NCBI GenBank assembly: GCA_032355985.1
Contig: JAUKVZ010000020.1
Location: forward strand, 1-25,961
DNA length: 25,961 nucleotides
Reading direction: 5' to 3'
From: Sarcodiotheca gaudichaudii
Taxonomy: Eukaryota > Rhodophyta > Florideophyceae > Gigartinales > Solieriaceae
Positions 9,775 through 17,386 of this stretch are shown in pieces; the stretch's first letter is position 1, and each line of letters opens with the position of its first letter. Made by a program: the position numbers and the translations under genes. The notes under the pieces are model-generated. The model did no database searches. It had not been told where the DNA came from and saw nothing but the letters and a program-made list of their open reading frames with translations.

Positions 9775-9939
9775 ATATATATACATACAATAGAATATAT
9801 ATGTTTATCTATTTCACTTATGAAAGATTAACTAATTAATATAACATCTTTATCAATGTAAATTATGAAAGATAGATAAGCTAAGGTGTTTATTTATCAT
9901 TTTTTTCGTACTTACTTCTCACACTAATTAAACCTAATT

Positions 9940-10419
9940 ATGCTTAAAAAAATTTACTGGCTTCCATGTATTATGAGCCTGTTCTTATATAGCCATGCAT
10001 ATGCTATCGAGCTAGATGAAGCAACTATGACAGTACCTTTAAATGATTCAGGTAGCACAATAACACTAAGTCCAGAACAGGTTAAACGTGGCAAAAGATT
10101 ATTTAATAATACATGCTCTCAGTGTCATAATGGCGGTATTACAAAAACAAACCCAAATGTTGGTTTAGATCCTGAAGGATTAAGTCTTGCAACACCTAGA
10201 AGAGATAATATTGAAAGCTTAATTGATTACATGAAGAATCCTACTAGCTACGATGGAGCTGAGGAGATTTCAGAATTGCATCCCAGCATTAAAAGTGCAG
10301 AAATTTTCCCTAAAATGCGAAATCTGACGGATGATGATTTGTTCACGATAGCGGGACATATTCTAATACAACCGAAAGTTGTACTTGAAAGATGGGGCGG
10401 CGGTAAAATTTATTATTAA
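9940..10419 (+). CDS. psbV: Cytochrome c550 of photosystem II (PsbV)
   Basis: PsbV is an extrinsic lumenal haem protein that stabilises the oxygen-evolving cluster in cyanobacteria and red algae. The 159-residue precursor has a 22-residue signal peptide ending HAYA before the mature start IELDEATMTVPLN. The haem motif CSQCH lies at residues 59-63. H114, which is residue 92 of the mature chain, fits the known second axial haem ligand. The mature length of 137 and the conserved end WGGGKIYY match the family. The haem is attached in the lumen by the Ccs system, of which ccs1 and ccdA lie further downstream. petJ follows on the same strand 111 bases later. Confidence 0.97.
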   Translation: MLKKIYWLPCIMSLFLYSHAYAIELDEATMTVPLNDSGSTITLSPEQVKRGKRLFNNTCSQCHNGGITKTNPNVGLDPEGLSLATPRRDNIESLIDYMKNPTSYDGAEEISELHPSIKSAEIFPKMRNLTDDDLFTIAGHILIQPKVVLERWGGGKIYY

Positions 10420-10515
10420 ATTACAAAAGTTATTGTAAATTATTATGAGTGAATGATTTTCAAGTATCATATACTGGTATGGTCAAAAGACTTTGTGTAT
10501 TCCATACTATTAAAT

Positions 10516-10521
10516 TAAGGA
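10516..10521 (+). promoter_or_regulatory. Shine-Dalgarno sequence deciding the TTG start of petJ
   Basis: AAGGAG lies nine bases before the TTG at 10531. It is one of the strongest ribosome binding sites in the window and supports use of the rare TTG initiator. Confidence 0.65.
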
Positions 10522-10530
10522 GATAGTAAA

Positions 10531-10866
10531 TTGAATAAGTACTTTTCAGCATTAGCCTTGGCAGTGACAGTCGTTACTGCTACTTTTTCTCAAAATGTAA
10601 TAGCTACTGATATAGCAGCTGGTGAGCAAATTTTTTCGGCAAATTGTGCAGCCTGTCATTTGGGCGGTAAGAACCTAATTATCCCAGAGAAAACTTTAGC
10701 GAAAGATGTACTTGCAGAGAACGGCATGAACAGTGTCGATGCAATCACAACACAGGTTACCAATGGTAAAGGCGCTATGCCAGCATTTGGTGGACGCTTA
10801 GAAAGTGATGACATTAATAATGTAGCTAACTATGTCTTGAGTCAATCAGAGAGTGGCTGGGATTAA
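10531..10866 (+). CDS. petJ: Cytochrome c6 (PetJ)
   Basis: Cytochrome c6 is the soluble lumenal carrier from cytochrome f to photosystem I and docks on PsaF. The 111-residue precursor has a signal peptide that ends after NVIA, so the mature chain starts [10 protein letters not shown]. The haem motif CAACH is at precursor residues 39-43, placing the first cysteine at mature position 14 as in the family. The axial methionine is M83 in [10 protein letters not shown] (mature 58). The initiator is TTG at 10531, backed by TAAGGAGAT a few bases upstream; no ATG is suitably placed. A strong hairpin follows the gene, so it probably ends its own message. Confidence 0.96.
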   Translation: MNKYFSALALAVTVVTATFSQNVIATDIAAGEQIFSANCAACHLGGKNLIIPEKTLAKDVLAENGMNSVDAITTQVTNGKGAMPAFGGRLESDDINNVANYVLSQSESGWD

Positions 10867-10897
10867 TCTCAATCATTGATCAAGCAATCCCATGATA

Positions 10898-10930
10898 ATA
10901 GATAGCTTTACTTTAATTAAAGCTATCTAT
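10898..10930 (+). terminator. Strong hairpin terminator after petJ
   Basis: ATAGATAGCTTTA (10898-10910) and TAAAGCTATCTAT (10918-10930) form a perfect 13-pair stem around the loop CTTTAAT. The stem is followed by TTTATT. It has the form of an intrinsic terminator and lies 31 bases after the petJ stop. Confidence 0.8.
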
Positions 10931-10984
10931 TTTATTCTGCTTAATAATTTACTTATTATAAAACATTAAAATTGAATATAAGCC

Positions 10985-12151
10985 ATGAAAGCTCATAAAG
11001 CTATATTAGTCACGGAAAGTGGAGAAACTTATTACGGATGGTCCTTTTGCGAATCCTTAACTTCACTTGGAGAAATTGTATTCAATACTGGTATGACTGG
11101 ATACCAAGAAGTCATAACCGATCCGAGTTATAGTGGTCAAATTGTGAATTTTACATATCCCGAGATCGGTAATACTGGAATAAATAATCATGACGTTGAA
11201 TCTGGAATGCCTTTATTGAACGGTATTATTACAAAAAATATTTGTGTTAATCCAAGTAACTGGAGACTTAATCAATCATTAATCAGTTACATGAAAGAGA
11301 AGAAAATTATGCATATTTATGGTATTGATACTCGTAAATTAACCAAATATTTGAGAAGTCATGGGACAATGTATGGTTGTATCTCAACCGAGATACTAGA
11401 ACCTAGATCTTTAACACTAACAATGCTAAATGAAATACCCCTAAAAAAAATTCAGCTCAAAGATTCTGTTGTTAATGCATCTACACCAGCTTCTTATCAT
11501 CCATCTAATATAAGACCATATTTCCCTTGTTACTATCAAAGTAGCCAACAAAAAGACAACTTGCTAAAAAATCTGACAGTAGTTGTTGTTGACTTTGGAG
11601 TCAAATACAACATCTTGCGTAATCTGAATAAATATGTGAAAAATGTAATTGTCGTTTCTGCCAGTACAAATAGTCAAAGAATACTAGAATACAAACCTGA
11701 TGGTGTCTTATTGTCCAATGGTCCAGGAGATCCAGAGAATGTTCAGTATGCAGTTAGTAATGTTCTTGATTTAATAGAAGCTAAAGTTCCATTATTTGGC
11801 ATTTGTATGGGACATCAAATCATAAGTTTAGCATTAGGTTTAAGAACCTTTAAACTAAGATTTGGCCATAGAGGACTAAATCATCCTGTTGGCTTAGGTA
11901 AAACTATTAGTATCTCAAGTCAAAATCATGGATATGCTATTGAGATGGATAATCAGAAGTTGAGATGTGTTAAAATTACTCAATTCAACGGTAATGACCT
12001 TACAATAGCTGCTATAAGTCATAAGATTTATCCATCTTTTAGCGTACAATATCATCCTGAAGCTAGCCCAGGCCCTCATGATTCTGAAACTTTATTTCTA
12101 CATTTTATTAGAGTAATAGAATTAATTAATAGATATCCTGTGATAGTGTAA
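10985..12151 (+). CDS. carA: Carbamoyl-phosphate synthase small (glutaminase) subunit CarA
   Basis: CarA releases ammonia from glutamine and channels it to CarB to make carbamoyl phosphate for arginine and pyrimidine synthesis. The 388-residue protein has the CarA N-terminal domain, with the segment EIVFNTGMTGYQEVITDPSY. A class I glutamine amidotransferase domain follows: nucleophile C274 in GICMGHQ, then H357 and E359 in YHPEASPGP. Length is normal. Plastid carA is characteristic of red algae, and carB is expected in the nucleus. The gene follows the petJ terminator, so it needs its own promoter. It converges on ycf53 with 45 bases between them, and a hairpin spans its stop codon. Confidence 0.96.
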   Translation: MKAHKAILVTESGETYYGWSFCESLTSLGEIVFNTGMTGYQEVITDPSYSGQIVNFTYPEIGNTGINNHDVESGMPLLNGIITKNICVNPSNWRLNQSLISYMKEKKIMHIYGIDTRKLTKYLRSHGTMYGCISTEILEPRSLTLTMLNEIPLKKIQLKDSVVNASTPASYHPSNIRPYFPCYYQSSQQKDNLLKNLTVVVVDFGVKYNILRNLNKYVKNVIVVSASTNSQRILEYKPDGVLLSNGPGDPENVQYAVSNVLDLIEAKVPLFGICMGHQIISLALGLRTFKLRFGHRGLNHPVGLGKTISISSQNHGYAIEMDNQKLRCVKITQFNGNDLTIAAISHKIYPSFSVQYHPEASPGPHDSETLFLHFIRVIELINRYPVIV

Positions 12152-12161
12152 AGCATCACAG
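12138..12161 (+). terminator. Hairpin spanning the carA stop codon
   Basis: CTGTGAT (12138-12144) and ATCACAG (12155-12161) pair around a ten-base loop that contains the TAA stop (12149-12151). It could serve as a 3' processing signal between the convergent carA and ycf53. Its seven-pair stem is moderate. Confidence 0.45.
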
Positions 12162-12196
12162 AAAAGTAGTAGAAATCTCTATTGTAGTCAGGCTCA

Positions 12197-12922
12197 TTAT
12201 TCTATCCAAGCAGGATGTTCAAATAACGCTGCTAGTACTTGAACACCACGCAACTGGTTGAATAAAGGTAAATGACCTGCAGGTGCATCTATATTCCAAG
12301 TGAATTCTTTAGGATAACGACATGTGCTATTATCTTTGGTCCACCCTATCTTACACCAAAATTTATCCCAGTTAGTGTTACTTGCCAGCCAAATCTTTCT
12401 TTGTACAGATAGTCCAAATAAGCCCATTGAATGTATTTGCCACAATTGATCAATAGTTTGCAAGTCTTCCACTGGTAGATATCGCACATCTGTAAAATAT
12501 AACCACGAGCGCGAGTGACCGTTAGTAATTTGAGATAGTTTACATAATAAAACCTGTGTTAACGAGTCTGCTTCTTGAAACTCTTTTCGGGTTAATAGTT
12601 GTTGTAATCTTGTATAATCAATTCCCAGGTTAGATTTCAATGGTATAATACCATCTGGAAAAGAATTGTGTAATTCTAACTTAGTACTCTTTTCTTCTGA
12701 AGCTAGTAGTAATTCATAAATTGAACCATCAACGTAATTAGTTAACTTCCTCTTATTAAGTAATCTTTCTCGTAATATAGAAATTAATTTGATTTCTCCT
12801 TCTGGGCCATACTGCATAATTTCTTTAGATAATCTGAGCTGAATTAATTTAGAAGTGTTATCTTTCTTGTTAAATAAGCCACACAAATCTTGGAATTGTT
12901 GATCTAGTATAATGTCTGTCAT
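12197..12922 (-). CDS. ycf53: Ycf53, GUN4-like activator of magnesium chelatase
   Basis: GUN4 proteins bind protoporphyrin and Mg-protoporphyrin and stimulate magnesium chelatase, the first committed step to chlorophyll. This 241-residue protein has an N-terminal helical region (about 1-80). The GUN4 core follows from about residue 98, with IDYTRLQQLLTRKEFQEAD. Further in are LPVEDLQTIDQLWQIHSMGL and FGLSVQRKIW. The end region, with FCKIGW-like, TWNIDAPAGHLP and a final LAALFEHP, is also family-typical. It matches Ycf53 of red plastids. It lies close to ycf54, another chlorophyll-pathway gene, and shares its strand with ycf55. No frame break is seen. Confidence 0.93.
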   Translation of the reverse strand: MTDIILDQQFQDLCGLFNKKDNTSKLIQLRLSKEIMQYGPEGEIKLISILRERLLNKRKLTNYVDGSIYELLLASEEKSTKLELHNSFPDGIIPLKSNLGIDYTRLQQLLTRKEFQEADSLTQVLLCKLSQITNGHSRSWLYFTDVRYLPVEDLQTIDQLWQIHSMGLFGLSVQRKIWLASNTNWDKFWCKIGWTKDNSTCRYPKEFTWNIDAPAGHLPLFNQLRGVQVLAALFEHPAWIE

Positions 12923-13000
12923 CTACCTATTAGTAAAATAATAAATTCAAAGTATAGCAATCTTGCTCTCCCAAAACTATTTATCTCTCCAAGAGCCTAT

Positions 13001-13035
13001 AATTCAACTATATTAATTGGTAGAGCGCTTGTTTT
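13001..13035 (+). other. tRNA D-arm-like remnant between ycf53 and ycf55
   Basis: TTAATTGGTAGAGCGCTTG (about 13012-13030) looks like the D-loop and following stem of an elongator tRNA, where AGTTGGTAGAGCGC is typical. The left side of the D-stem does not pair, no anticodon arm follows, and a run of T begins at 13030. There is no T-arm nearby. It may be the relic of a lost tRNA gene or chance. Confidence 0.3.
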
Positions 13036-13061
13036 TTTATCTCATTAAAGAAAATTTAGTA

Positions 13062-14045
13062 TCAGATTTTAGATTTAGTTACACCTGCAAAACTTTTTAA
13101 TAAAGTTTTTATAAAAAAACGGACAGTGTTACGAAATATATAAGTACACAGTTTTCCAATAAAGATTATAAAGGATTGAATTTTCGGTAATAAAAAATCT
13201 TGTACTTCCAAAAAAATAATTATGACTAGTTGAAGTCTACTTAAATCACGGAAGCTAATTTCTCTATTTGTATATACATATTGGCAACTGATACCATTCG
13301 TACTGAAGAGCCAAACTTGGTAACGATTATTATAAACAGTCTGGGGCTGACGAATATAATAAGATAATAGTTGTGACCATAATAAATTATTTCGAAAAGT
13401 AGCAATTGAACGCGCTGAAATATAGTTTTCACTACAGATATTATTATCTTTTAAAAAGTCGAATAGTTGAGACAGTGACTGACAAGAATTTATTAGATTA
13501 AAAAATACTATGTCAGCTAGCTGTATAACAAAATTATCTATAAGCACTTCAACTTGTTTTAACGGTACTTGATTCTTCAAGAATGAATTGTATTCTGGAG
13601 CAATATTGGAAGAACCAAACACTAATAAAAGAATCAAGTTCTGTAATAAAAGTCTGTGCTCTAATAATAGACTTTTATAAGAAAGGGTGGAATTTAAACT
13701 ATTACTTATGGTACCGCTGTTAGGATGTGATAATAGAGATTGTGCTGCTATTATAGATTTATTGGTCAGGTCAATTAAAATCTTTTTGTTCAGCCTCAAT
13801 AAGTCATCCATTGTTACTTCGAGCTCAGTAATATCTAATACTAGGATTTCTAACTCAAGTAAAATAATTTTAAAAATTTCTTTTTTGATCTGTACATTCG
13901 CAATATCAATTGATAAGATACTGGGGGTTTTATTCGACAGATTGCTATTAAACTTAAAATATAATTTTTCAAATAGTTTAGAAACTTGAGTATTCAGTTC
14001 AATTCCTCTAAAGACAGGCCAGTATGTAATCTTTGAACTATCCAT
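13062..14045 (-). CDS. ycf55: Ycf55, conserved red algal plastid protein of unknown function
   Basis: This is a 327-residue, leucine- and isoleucine-rich, largely helical protein. The opening with ITYWPVFRGIELNTQVSKLF and the central part with ILLELEILVLDITELEVTMD agree with Ycf55 of red plastids. No catalytic motif can be seen. The C-terminal part (about 270-320) is hydrophobic and then basic, with FIIFIGKLCTYIFRNTVRFF, and may touch a membrane. The role of Ycf55 is not known. It lies upstream of ycf53 on the same strand, 139 bases apart, and is divergent from ycf54. Both neighbours belong to chlorophyll synthesis, which gives only a weak hint. Recognition rests on length, context and the N-terminal pattern. 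Confidence 0.75.
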   Translation of the reverse strand: MDSSKITYWPVFRGIELNTQVSKLFEKLYFKFNSNLSNKTPSILSIDIANVQIKKEIFKIILLELEILVLDITELEVTMDDLLRLNKKILIDLTNKSIIAAQSLLSHPNSGTISNSLNSTLSYKSLLLEHRLLLQNLILLLVFGSSNIAPEYNSFLKNQVPLKQVEVLIDNFVIQLADIVFFNLINSCQSLSQLFDFLKDNNICSENYISARSIATFRNNLLWSQLLSYYIRQPQTVYNNRYQVWLFSTNGISCQYVYTNREISFRDLSRLQLVIIIFLEVQDFLLPKIQSFIIFIGKLCTYIFRNTVRFFIKTLLKSFAGVTKSKI

Positions 14046-14208
14046 ATGGTTATATTTTTACGCCATAATTAAAGTATTAAAAGGATCATTTTTGAATTGT
14101 GTGTTTAATTAATACAACACCGTATTAGTGCTAACTTAACATCTAAACTATATTTATATGTTCTAAGACCTTATTTATTAACATGCACAAATTATTATAA
14201 TATATATT

Positions 14209-14529
14209 ATGACAACATACTACTTTGCTATCGCAAGTCAAGATTTCTTATTGAAAGAAGAACCTGTAGAAGAAATGTTAAGAGAGAGAATTAATCATTA
14301 TAAAAGTGTCGATAAAGTTATCGATTTTTGGCTTATTGTAAATCCTATATTCATTAATGCGCCTGAAATGAGGATGATAAAAAAACAATTAAATAAACCT
14401 TCTGTAGCTATTATTTCACAAAATCCGGTGTTTATTACTTGGCTGAAATTAAGATTAGGCTTTGTCTCTACTGGAAATTTCTGTGCACCTTCAACAACCA
14501 TCCCAGATCCTTTAGGCCAGATAGGTTAA
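14209..14529 (+). CDS. ycf54: Ycf54, cofactor of the Mg-protoporphyrin IX monomethyl ester cyclase
   Basis: Ycf54 is needed for stable, active aerobic cyclase, which makes the fifth ring of protochlorophyllide. The 106-residue protein opens TTYYFAIASQDFLLKEEPVE and keeps the family blocks RERINHY, DFWLI, and PSVAIISQNPVFITWLKLRL. The closing block includes GNFCAPS near the end. It is the usual compact size. The start at 14209 is the only sensible ATG. It is divergent from ycf55 (163 bases apart) and converges on rbcR with just 26 bases between stops. Together with chlL, chlN and ycf53 it makes this window rich in chlorophyll-pathway genes. Confidence 0.95.
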   Translation: MTTYYFAIASQDFLLKEEPVEEMLRERINHYKSVDKVIDFWLIVNPIFINAPEMRMIKKQLNKPSVAIISQNPVFITWLKLRLGFVSTGNFCAPSTTIPDPLGQIG

Positions 14530-14555
14530 AGAAAAGATAAGAATGTAGCTAATAT

Positions 14556-15503
14556 TTATATCATATCGCTTGTATCCTGGATAGGATTAACAAATAAAGT
14601 TAAAATTTCTTTACTGAATGTATCAGCAGCCTTGGAGGTGTATCTATTGGGGTTGACTATAATAGATAACATTCTTTTAATTGTTACATTTTCGATCTTA
14701 GCCCAGTGTAAAATACCAAGCTCTAATTCTTTAGCTATTGCAGACACTGAAACAAAAGCTGCACCCAAGCCTGACTGAACAGCATTCTTTATTGCTTCAA
14801 TCGAATTAAGCTCCATTTCAATTTTAAAGCGACTGCTATCTATGTCATACTGGTTTAATACTGTATCAATAACTTTCCGAATAGTTGATTGAGAATCAAG
14901 TGCTATAAAACGCAACCGATAAAGATCTTCTTTTTGAATATGGCTAAATCTTGATAGTATGTGTGAGGTTGGTAAGATAAGTGCCAATTCGTCTTCTGCA
15001 TAAGACCTTACCTCTAACACTTCTTTTAATTCAGTAGGTATTTCACCTCCTATAACAGCCACATCAACTTGACCATTAGCTACGCTCCAAGAAATTAAAC
15101 GAGTAGAATGGACTTGTAGTTGAACCGTCACTTGAGGATATCTTTGTCTAAATAGGCCGATTAATCTTGGCATTAAATATGTGCCTGTAGTTTGGCTAGC
15201 TCCAACAACAAGAGTACCACCTTGTAAATTGTGTAAATCTTCTAAAGCCCTGCAGGTTTCTTCGCATAATGCTAGAACCCTTGCTCCATAACGTAATAAT
15301 AAACTGCCAGCTTCAGTAAGAGTAGCTCTTTTATTGCTGCGTTCAAAAATTGGAATATTTAGTTGCTTCTCTAAGTTCTGAATCTGTAAACTAATAGCTG
15401 GCTGAGAGACATATAGACTATCAGCTGCACGCTTAAAGCTACCTTCTTTAAGGATAGCTTTAAGAATTCTTAATTGATCCAACGTAAAAGGTAAATCTCT
15501 CAT
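14556..15503 (-). CDS. rbcR: RbcR (Ycf30), LysR-family transcription regulator
   Basis: RbcR is a CbbR-like activator that in cyanobacteria and red algal plastids controls Rubisco genes in response to carbon metabolites. The 315-residue protein starts [17 protein letters not shown]. Its winged helix-turn-helix lies at about residues 7-65, with the recognition region [20 protein letters not shown]. The substrate-binding domain (about 90-300) begins [15 protein letters not shown]. The ATG at 15503 agrees with the family start. The open frame runs back to 15605 but adds 34 hydrophobic, unconserved residues that I treat as leader. The gene is divergent from psbY across a palindrome-rich spacer in which RbcR might bind. 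Plastid-encoded specific regulators are rare, so this gene is notable. Confidence 0.94.
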   Translation of the reverse strand: MRDLPFTLDQLRILKAILKEGSFKRAADSLYVSQPAISLQIQNLEKQLNIPIFERSNKRATLTEAGSLLLRYGARVLALCEETCRALEDLHNLQGGTLVVGASQTTGTYLMPRLIGLFRQRYPQVTVQLQVHSTRLISWSVANGQVDVAVIGGEIPTELKEVLEVRSYAEDELALILPTSHILSRFSHIQKEDLYRLRFIALDSQSTIRKVIDTVLNQYDIDSSRFKIEMELNSIEAIKNAVQSGLGAAFVSVSAIAKELELGILHWAKIENVTIKRMLSIIVNPNRYTSKAADTFSKEILTLFVNPIQDTSDMI

Positions 15504-15624
15504 AAAAATATGCAAGGCAAAAAGAACAGTTAAAATAGAGCAATTATATATTATTATAATAGTACATAACAAAAAATTATTGCTATATATTTTGCAACTT
15601 GTCATAAAGCAGAACTAGTATCAT

Positions 15625-15653
15625 AATATACTATAATTGCAATTATCTGATAA
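15625..15653 (-). promoter_or_regulatory. Predicted rbcR promoter
   Basis: Read on the minus strand, TTATCA (15653-15648) is followed by 17 bases and TATATT (15630-15625). The matches to consensus are four and five of six. The predicted leader is about 115 bases. The -35 and spacer share GATAATTGC with the predicted thiG promoter. Confidence 0.4.
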
Positions 15654-15676
15654 CAATACAAGATAATGTTATCTTG
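15634..15676. promoter_or_regulatory. Cluster of palindromes in the rbcR/psbY spacer
   Basis: Three dyads lie in 43 bases: TAATTGCAATTA (15634-15645), TTATC-T-GATAA (15643-15653) and CAAGATAA-TG-TTATCTTG (15659-15676). TTATC or GATAA occurs four times. LysR proteins bind short dyads in such divergent spacers, so an RbcR operator is possible but unproven. Confidence 0.4.
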
Positions 15677-15721
15677 AGTTATTATATTAAAAAACTGATT
15701 ACAAGGGAATAAACAAGCTAT

Positions 15722-15832
15722 ATGGATATGAGACTTTTGATTGTGCTAATACCTGTTTTAGCAGCTGGCTCTTGGGCTCTTTATAATATTGGAAGAGTGG
15801 CTTTGCAGCAGCTAAGAAGCATGAATTCTTAG
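15722..15832 (+). CDS. psbY: Photosystem II protein Y (PsbY, Ycf32)
   Basis: This is a 36-residue single-span protein, [20 protein letters not shown] continuing [16 protein letters not shown]. It is the standard PsbY form, with a hydrophobic helix and the charged GRxALQQ tail. PsbY lies at the edge of photosystem II near cytochrome b559. The ATG at 15722 is preferred; the second ATG at 15728 would drop two residues. It begins a run of co-directional genes through rne, and is divergent from rbcR. Confidence 0.94.
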   Translation: MDMRLLIVLIPVLAAGSWALYNIGRVALQQLRSMNS

Positions 15833-15988
15833 ATTGTATTAATAAAACACATACAAGGGATCTTTGCATCCCTCAAAATACTACGATATAATTGTTTTAA
15901 TAACATTTGATTTATGCAAAGTCTACTGAATATTAAAGACTAGCTATTTTATGACCTATTATTATATATATACTTTAAAATAATTATT

Positions 15989-16162
15989 ATGGCTGTTCCT
16001 AAAAAGCGCACCTCTAAATCTAAATCTAAGTCTAGAAAAGCAAATTGGAAAAGAAAAGCCTTTTTTAGCGCCCAACAAGCTCTCTCATTAGGAAAGTCTA
16101 TTCTTAGTGGAAAAGATACTAGCTTTGTGTATCTAAATAATGAAGTTAATTCTTTGAAATAA
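15989..16162 (+). CDS. rpl32: 50S ribosomal protein L32
   Basis: This 57-residue protein starts [20 protein letters not shown], which is the diagnostic L32 opening with its conserved VPKKRTS. It continues [20 protein letters not shown]. It is a component of the large ribosomal subunit. L32 in plastids commonly lacks the zinc-binding cysteines of many bacteria, and none are present here. It lies 156 bases after psbY. Confidence 0.95.
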   Translation: MAVPKKRTSKSKSKSRKANWKRKAFFSAQQALSLGKSILSGKDTSFVYLNNEVNSLK

Positions 16163-16250
16163 TGGTATGAATCATAGATATAGCTTATTGATAATACAAG
16201 AAAATACTATTTGAATACTCAAATTACTAAGAACTATATTCGCCTAACAG

Positions 16251-16898
16251 ATGTTTAACAAATCACCTAGCTTACTATTAAAATGCAGTCAAACTGGTAT
16301 AGTTTGGCTATTTAACTGCTTTGAAGGTTGCCAACATACGTTAATTAAAAGAAACATTAAACTACATCAAATAAATAATATTATTCTTACCAATTTACAC
16401 TTAGAGAATATGGCCGGGTTAATGGGTCTGTTATCTAGTTTAAGTTTAAGTAGCAGGATCGACAAAGTAAATATTTATGGTCCACCCGGATTAACACAAT
16501 ACCTACAGTTTGCGCGCAAATATTCTCAAACAACCTTTAAATATAATTTATTAGTTAGGGTCGTGAATTATGGCTATATTAGTATTGGCCCGTCATACTT
16601 AATTCAGGTACATCGTTTAGATAATAGAACAGAAGAATTAGTTTATAACATTATCGAAAAAGAAAAGATGGGGCGCTTTAAGTCTACTAAAGCACAAAAA
16701 TTTAGTATTAAATCTGGACCATTATACCGCAACTTGAAGTCACATCATAGTTTTATCTGTCCAGATGGTAATATATTATCTGGAATATATTTTACACATC
16801 CATATGCTATAGGTCTAAAATTAAGCTATACTACTAATGCAAATGGCACAAAAATCCTGGTTGCACTAAGTTCTAAAGCTGGGCAAGTCATTTTTTAA
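16251..16898 (+). CDS. ycf56: Ycf56, RNase Z-like protein with a degenerate metal site
   Basis: This 215-residue protein resembles the N-terminal two-thirds of tRNase Z, a metallo-beta-lactamase enzyme that trims tRNA 3' ends. Visible blocks are WLFNCFEGCQHTLIKR (compare DCGEGTQ-Q), then INNIILTNLHLENMAGLMGL, then VNIYGPPGLTQYL near 73-85, which match RNase Z closely. The metal motif of the family is H-x-H-x-D-H. Here it reads N-L-H-L-E-N (about residues 48-53), so most ligands are gone, and the C-terminal histidine motifs are not evident. The protein may be non-catalytic or a decaying copy beside a nuclear enzyme. It agrees with Ycf56 of red plastids. It lies between rpl32 and rpl21 on the same strand. 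Confidence 0.75.
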   Translation: MFNKSPSLLLKCSQTGIVWLFNCFEGCQHTLIKRNIKLHQINNIILTNLHLENMAGLMGLLSSLSLSSRIDKVNIYGPPGLTQYLQFARKYSQTTFKYNLLVRVVNYGYISIGPSYLIQVHRLDNRTEELVYNIIEKEKMGRFKSTKAQKFSIKSGPLYRNLKSHHSFICPDGNILSGIYFTHPYAIGLKLSYTTNANGTKILVALSSKAGQVIF

Positions 16899-17047
16899 AA
16901 GCTGTAGGCATCTATTCTAGAACTTGTGTTAATGATGTTAATGTTATATGATTAAGAGATGCTAGATATGCTTATATAACTATTAAGTATCATCTTAAAT
17001 AAGCACAATCAGGCAACTGAAAAATCTATATATTTTTATTAGCACAT

Positions 17048-17365
17048 ATGATATACGCAATACTAGAAGCTAGTGGTAAACAACTATGGGTACAGCCAGG
17101 AAGATTTTATGATATTAATAAAATCGCAGTCAAACCTGGTCAACAGATTAAGCTAGAAAAAATTCTTTTCTTTAAAAAACATGCAGAAGTTAAAATTGGT
17201 ACACCTTGCATACCTAATATGTATGCAACGGGTAAAGTATTGAGGCATATGAAGGGAAGCAAAATAACGGTGTTCAAAATGAAATCCAAGAAGAATATGA
17301 GAACCAAGAATGGACACAGACAAGAGTTAAGTCGAGTATTAATAGAATCAGTTAACATCAAATAA
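17048..17365 (+). CDS. rpl21: 50S ribosomal protein L21
   Basis: This 105-residue protein starts MIYAILEASGKQLWVQPGRF, the standard L21 opening with its GKQ and V-G box. It ends with the basic block KKNMRTKNGHRQELSRVLIE, equivalent to the K-Y-R-x-K-x-GHRQ signature that contacts 23S rRNA. It is immediately upstream of rpl27, with 21 bases between them, as in bacteria. The pair is probably translated from one message. Confidence 0.96.
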   Translation: MIYAILEASGKQLWVQPGRFYDINKIAVKPGQQIKLEKILFFKKHAEVKIGTPCIPNMYATGKVLRHMKGSKITVFKMKSKKNMRTKNGHRQELSRVLIESVNIK

Positions 17366-17386
17366 AAATTCATAACAATATTAATT

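Noticed and set aside
13018-13040. Group II intron in a tRNA at the D-arm-like remnant
   Set aside because: No GUGYG-type 5' intron end, no domain V and no maturase are visible; the next gene is ycf55.
15504-15605. N-terminal extension of rbcR
   Set aside because: LysR proteins begin just before the helix-turn-helix; the extension is hydrophobic and lies in the likely leader.
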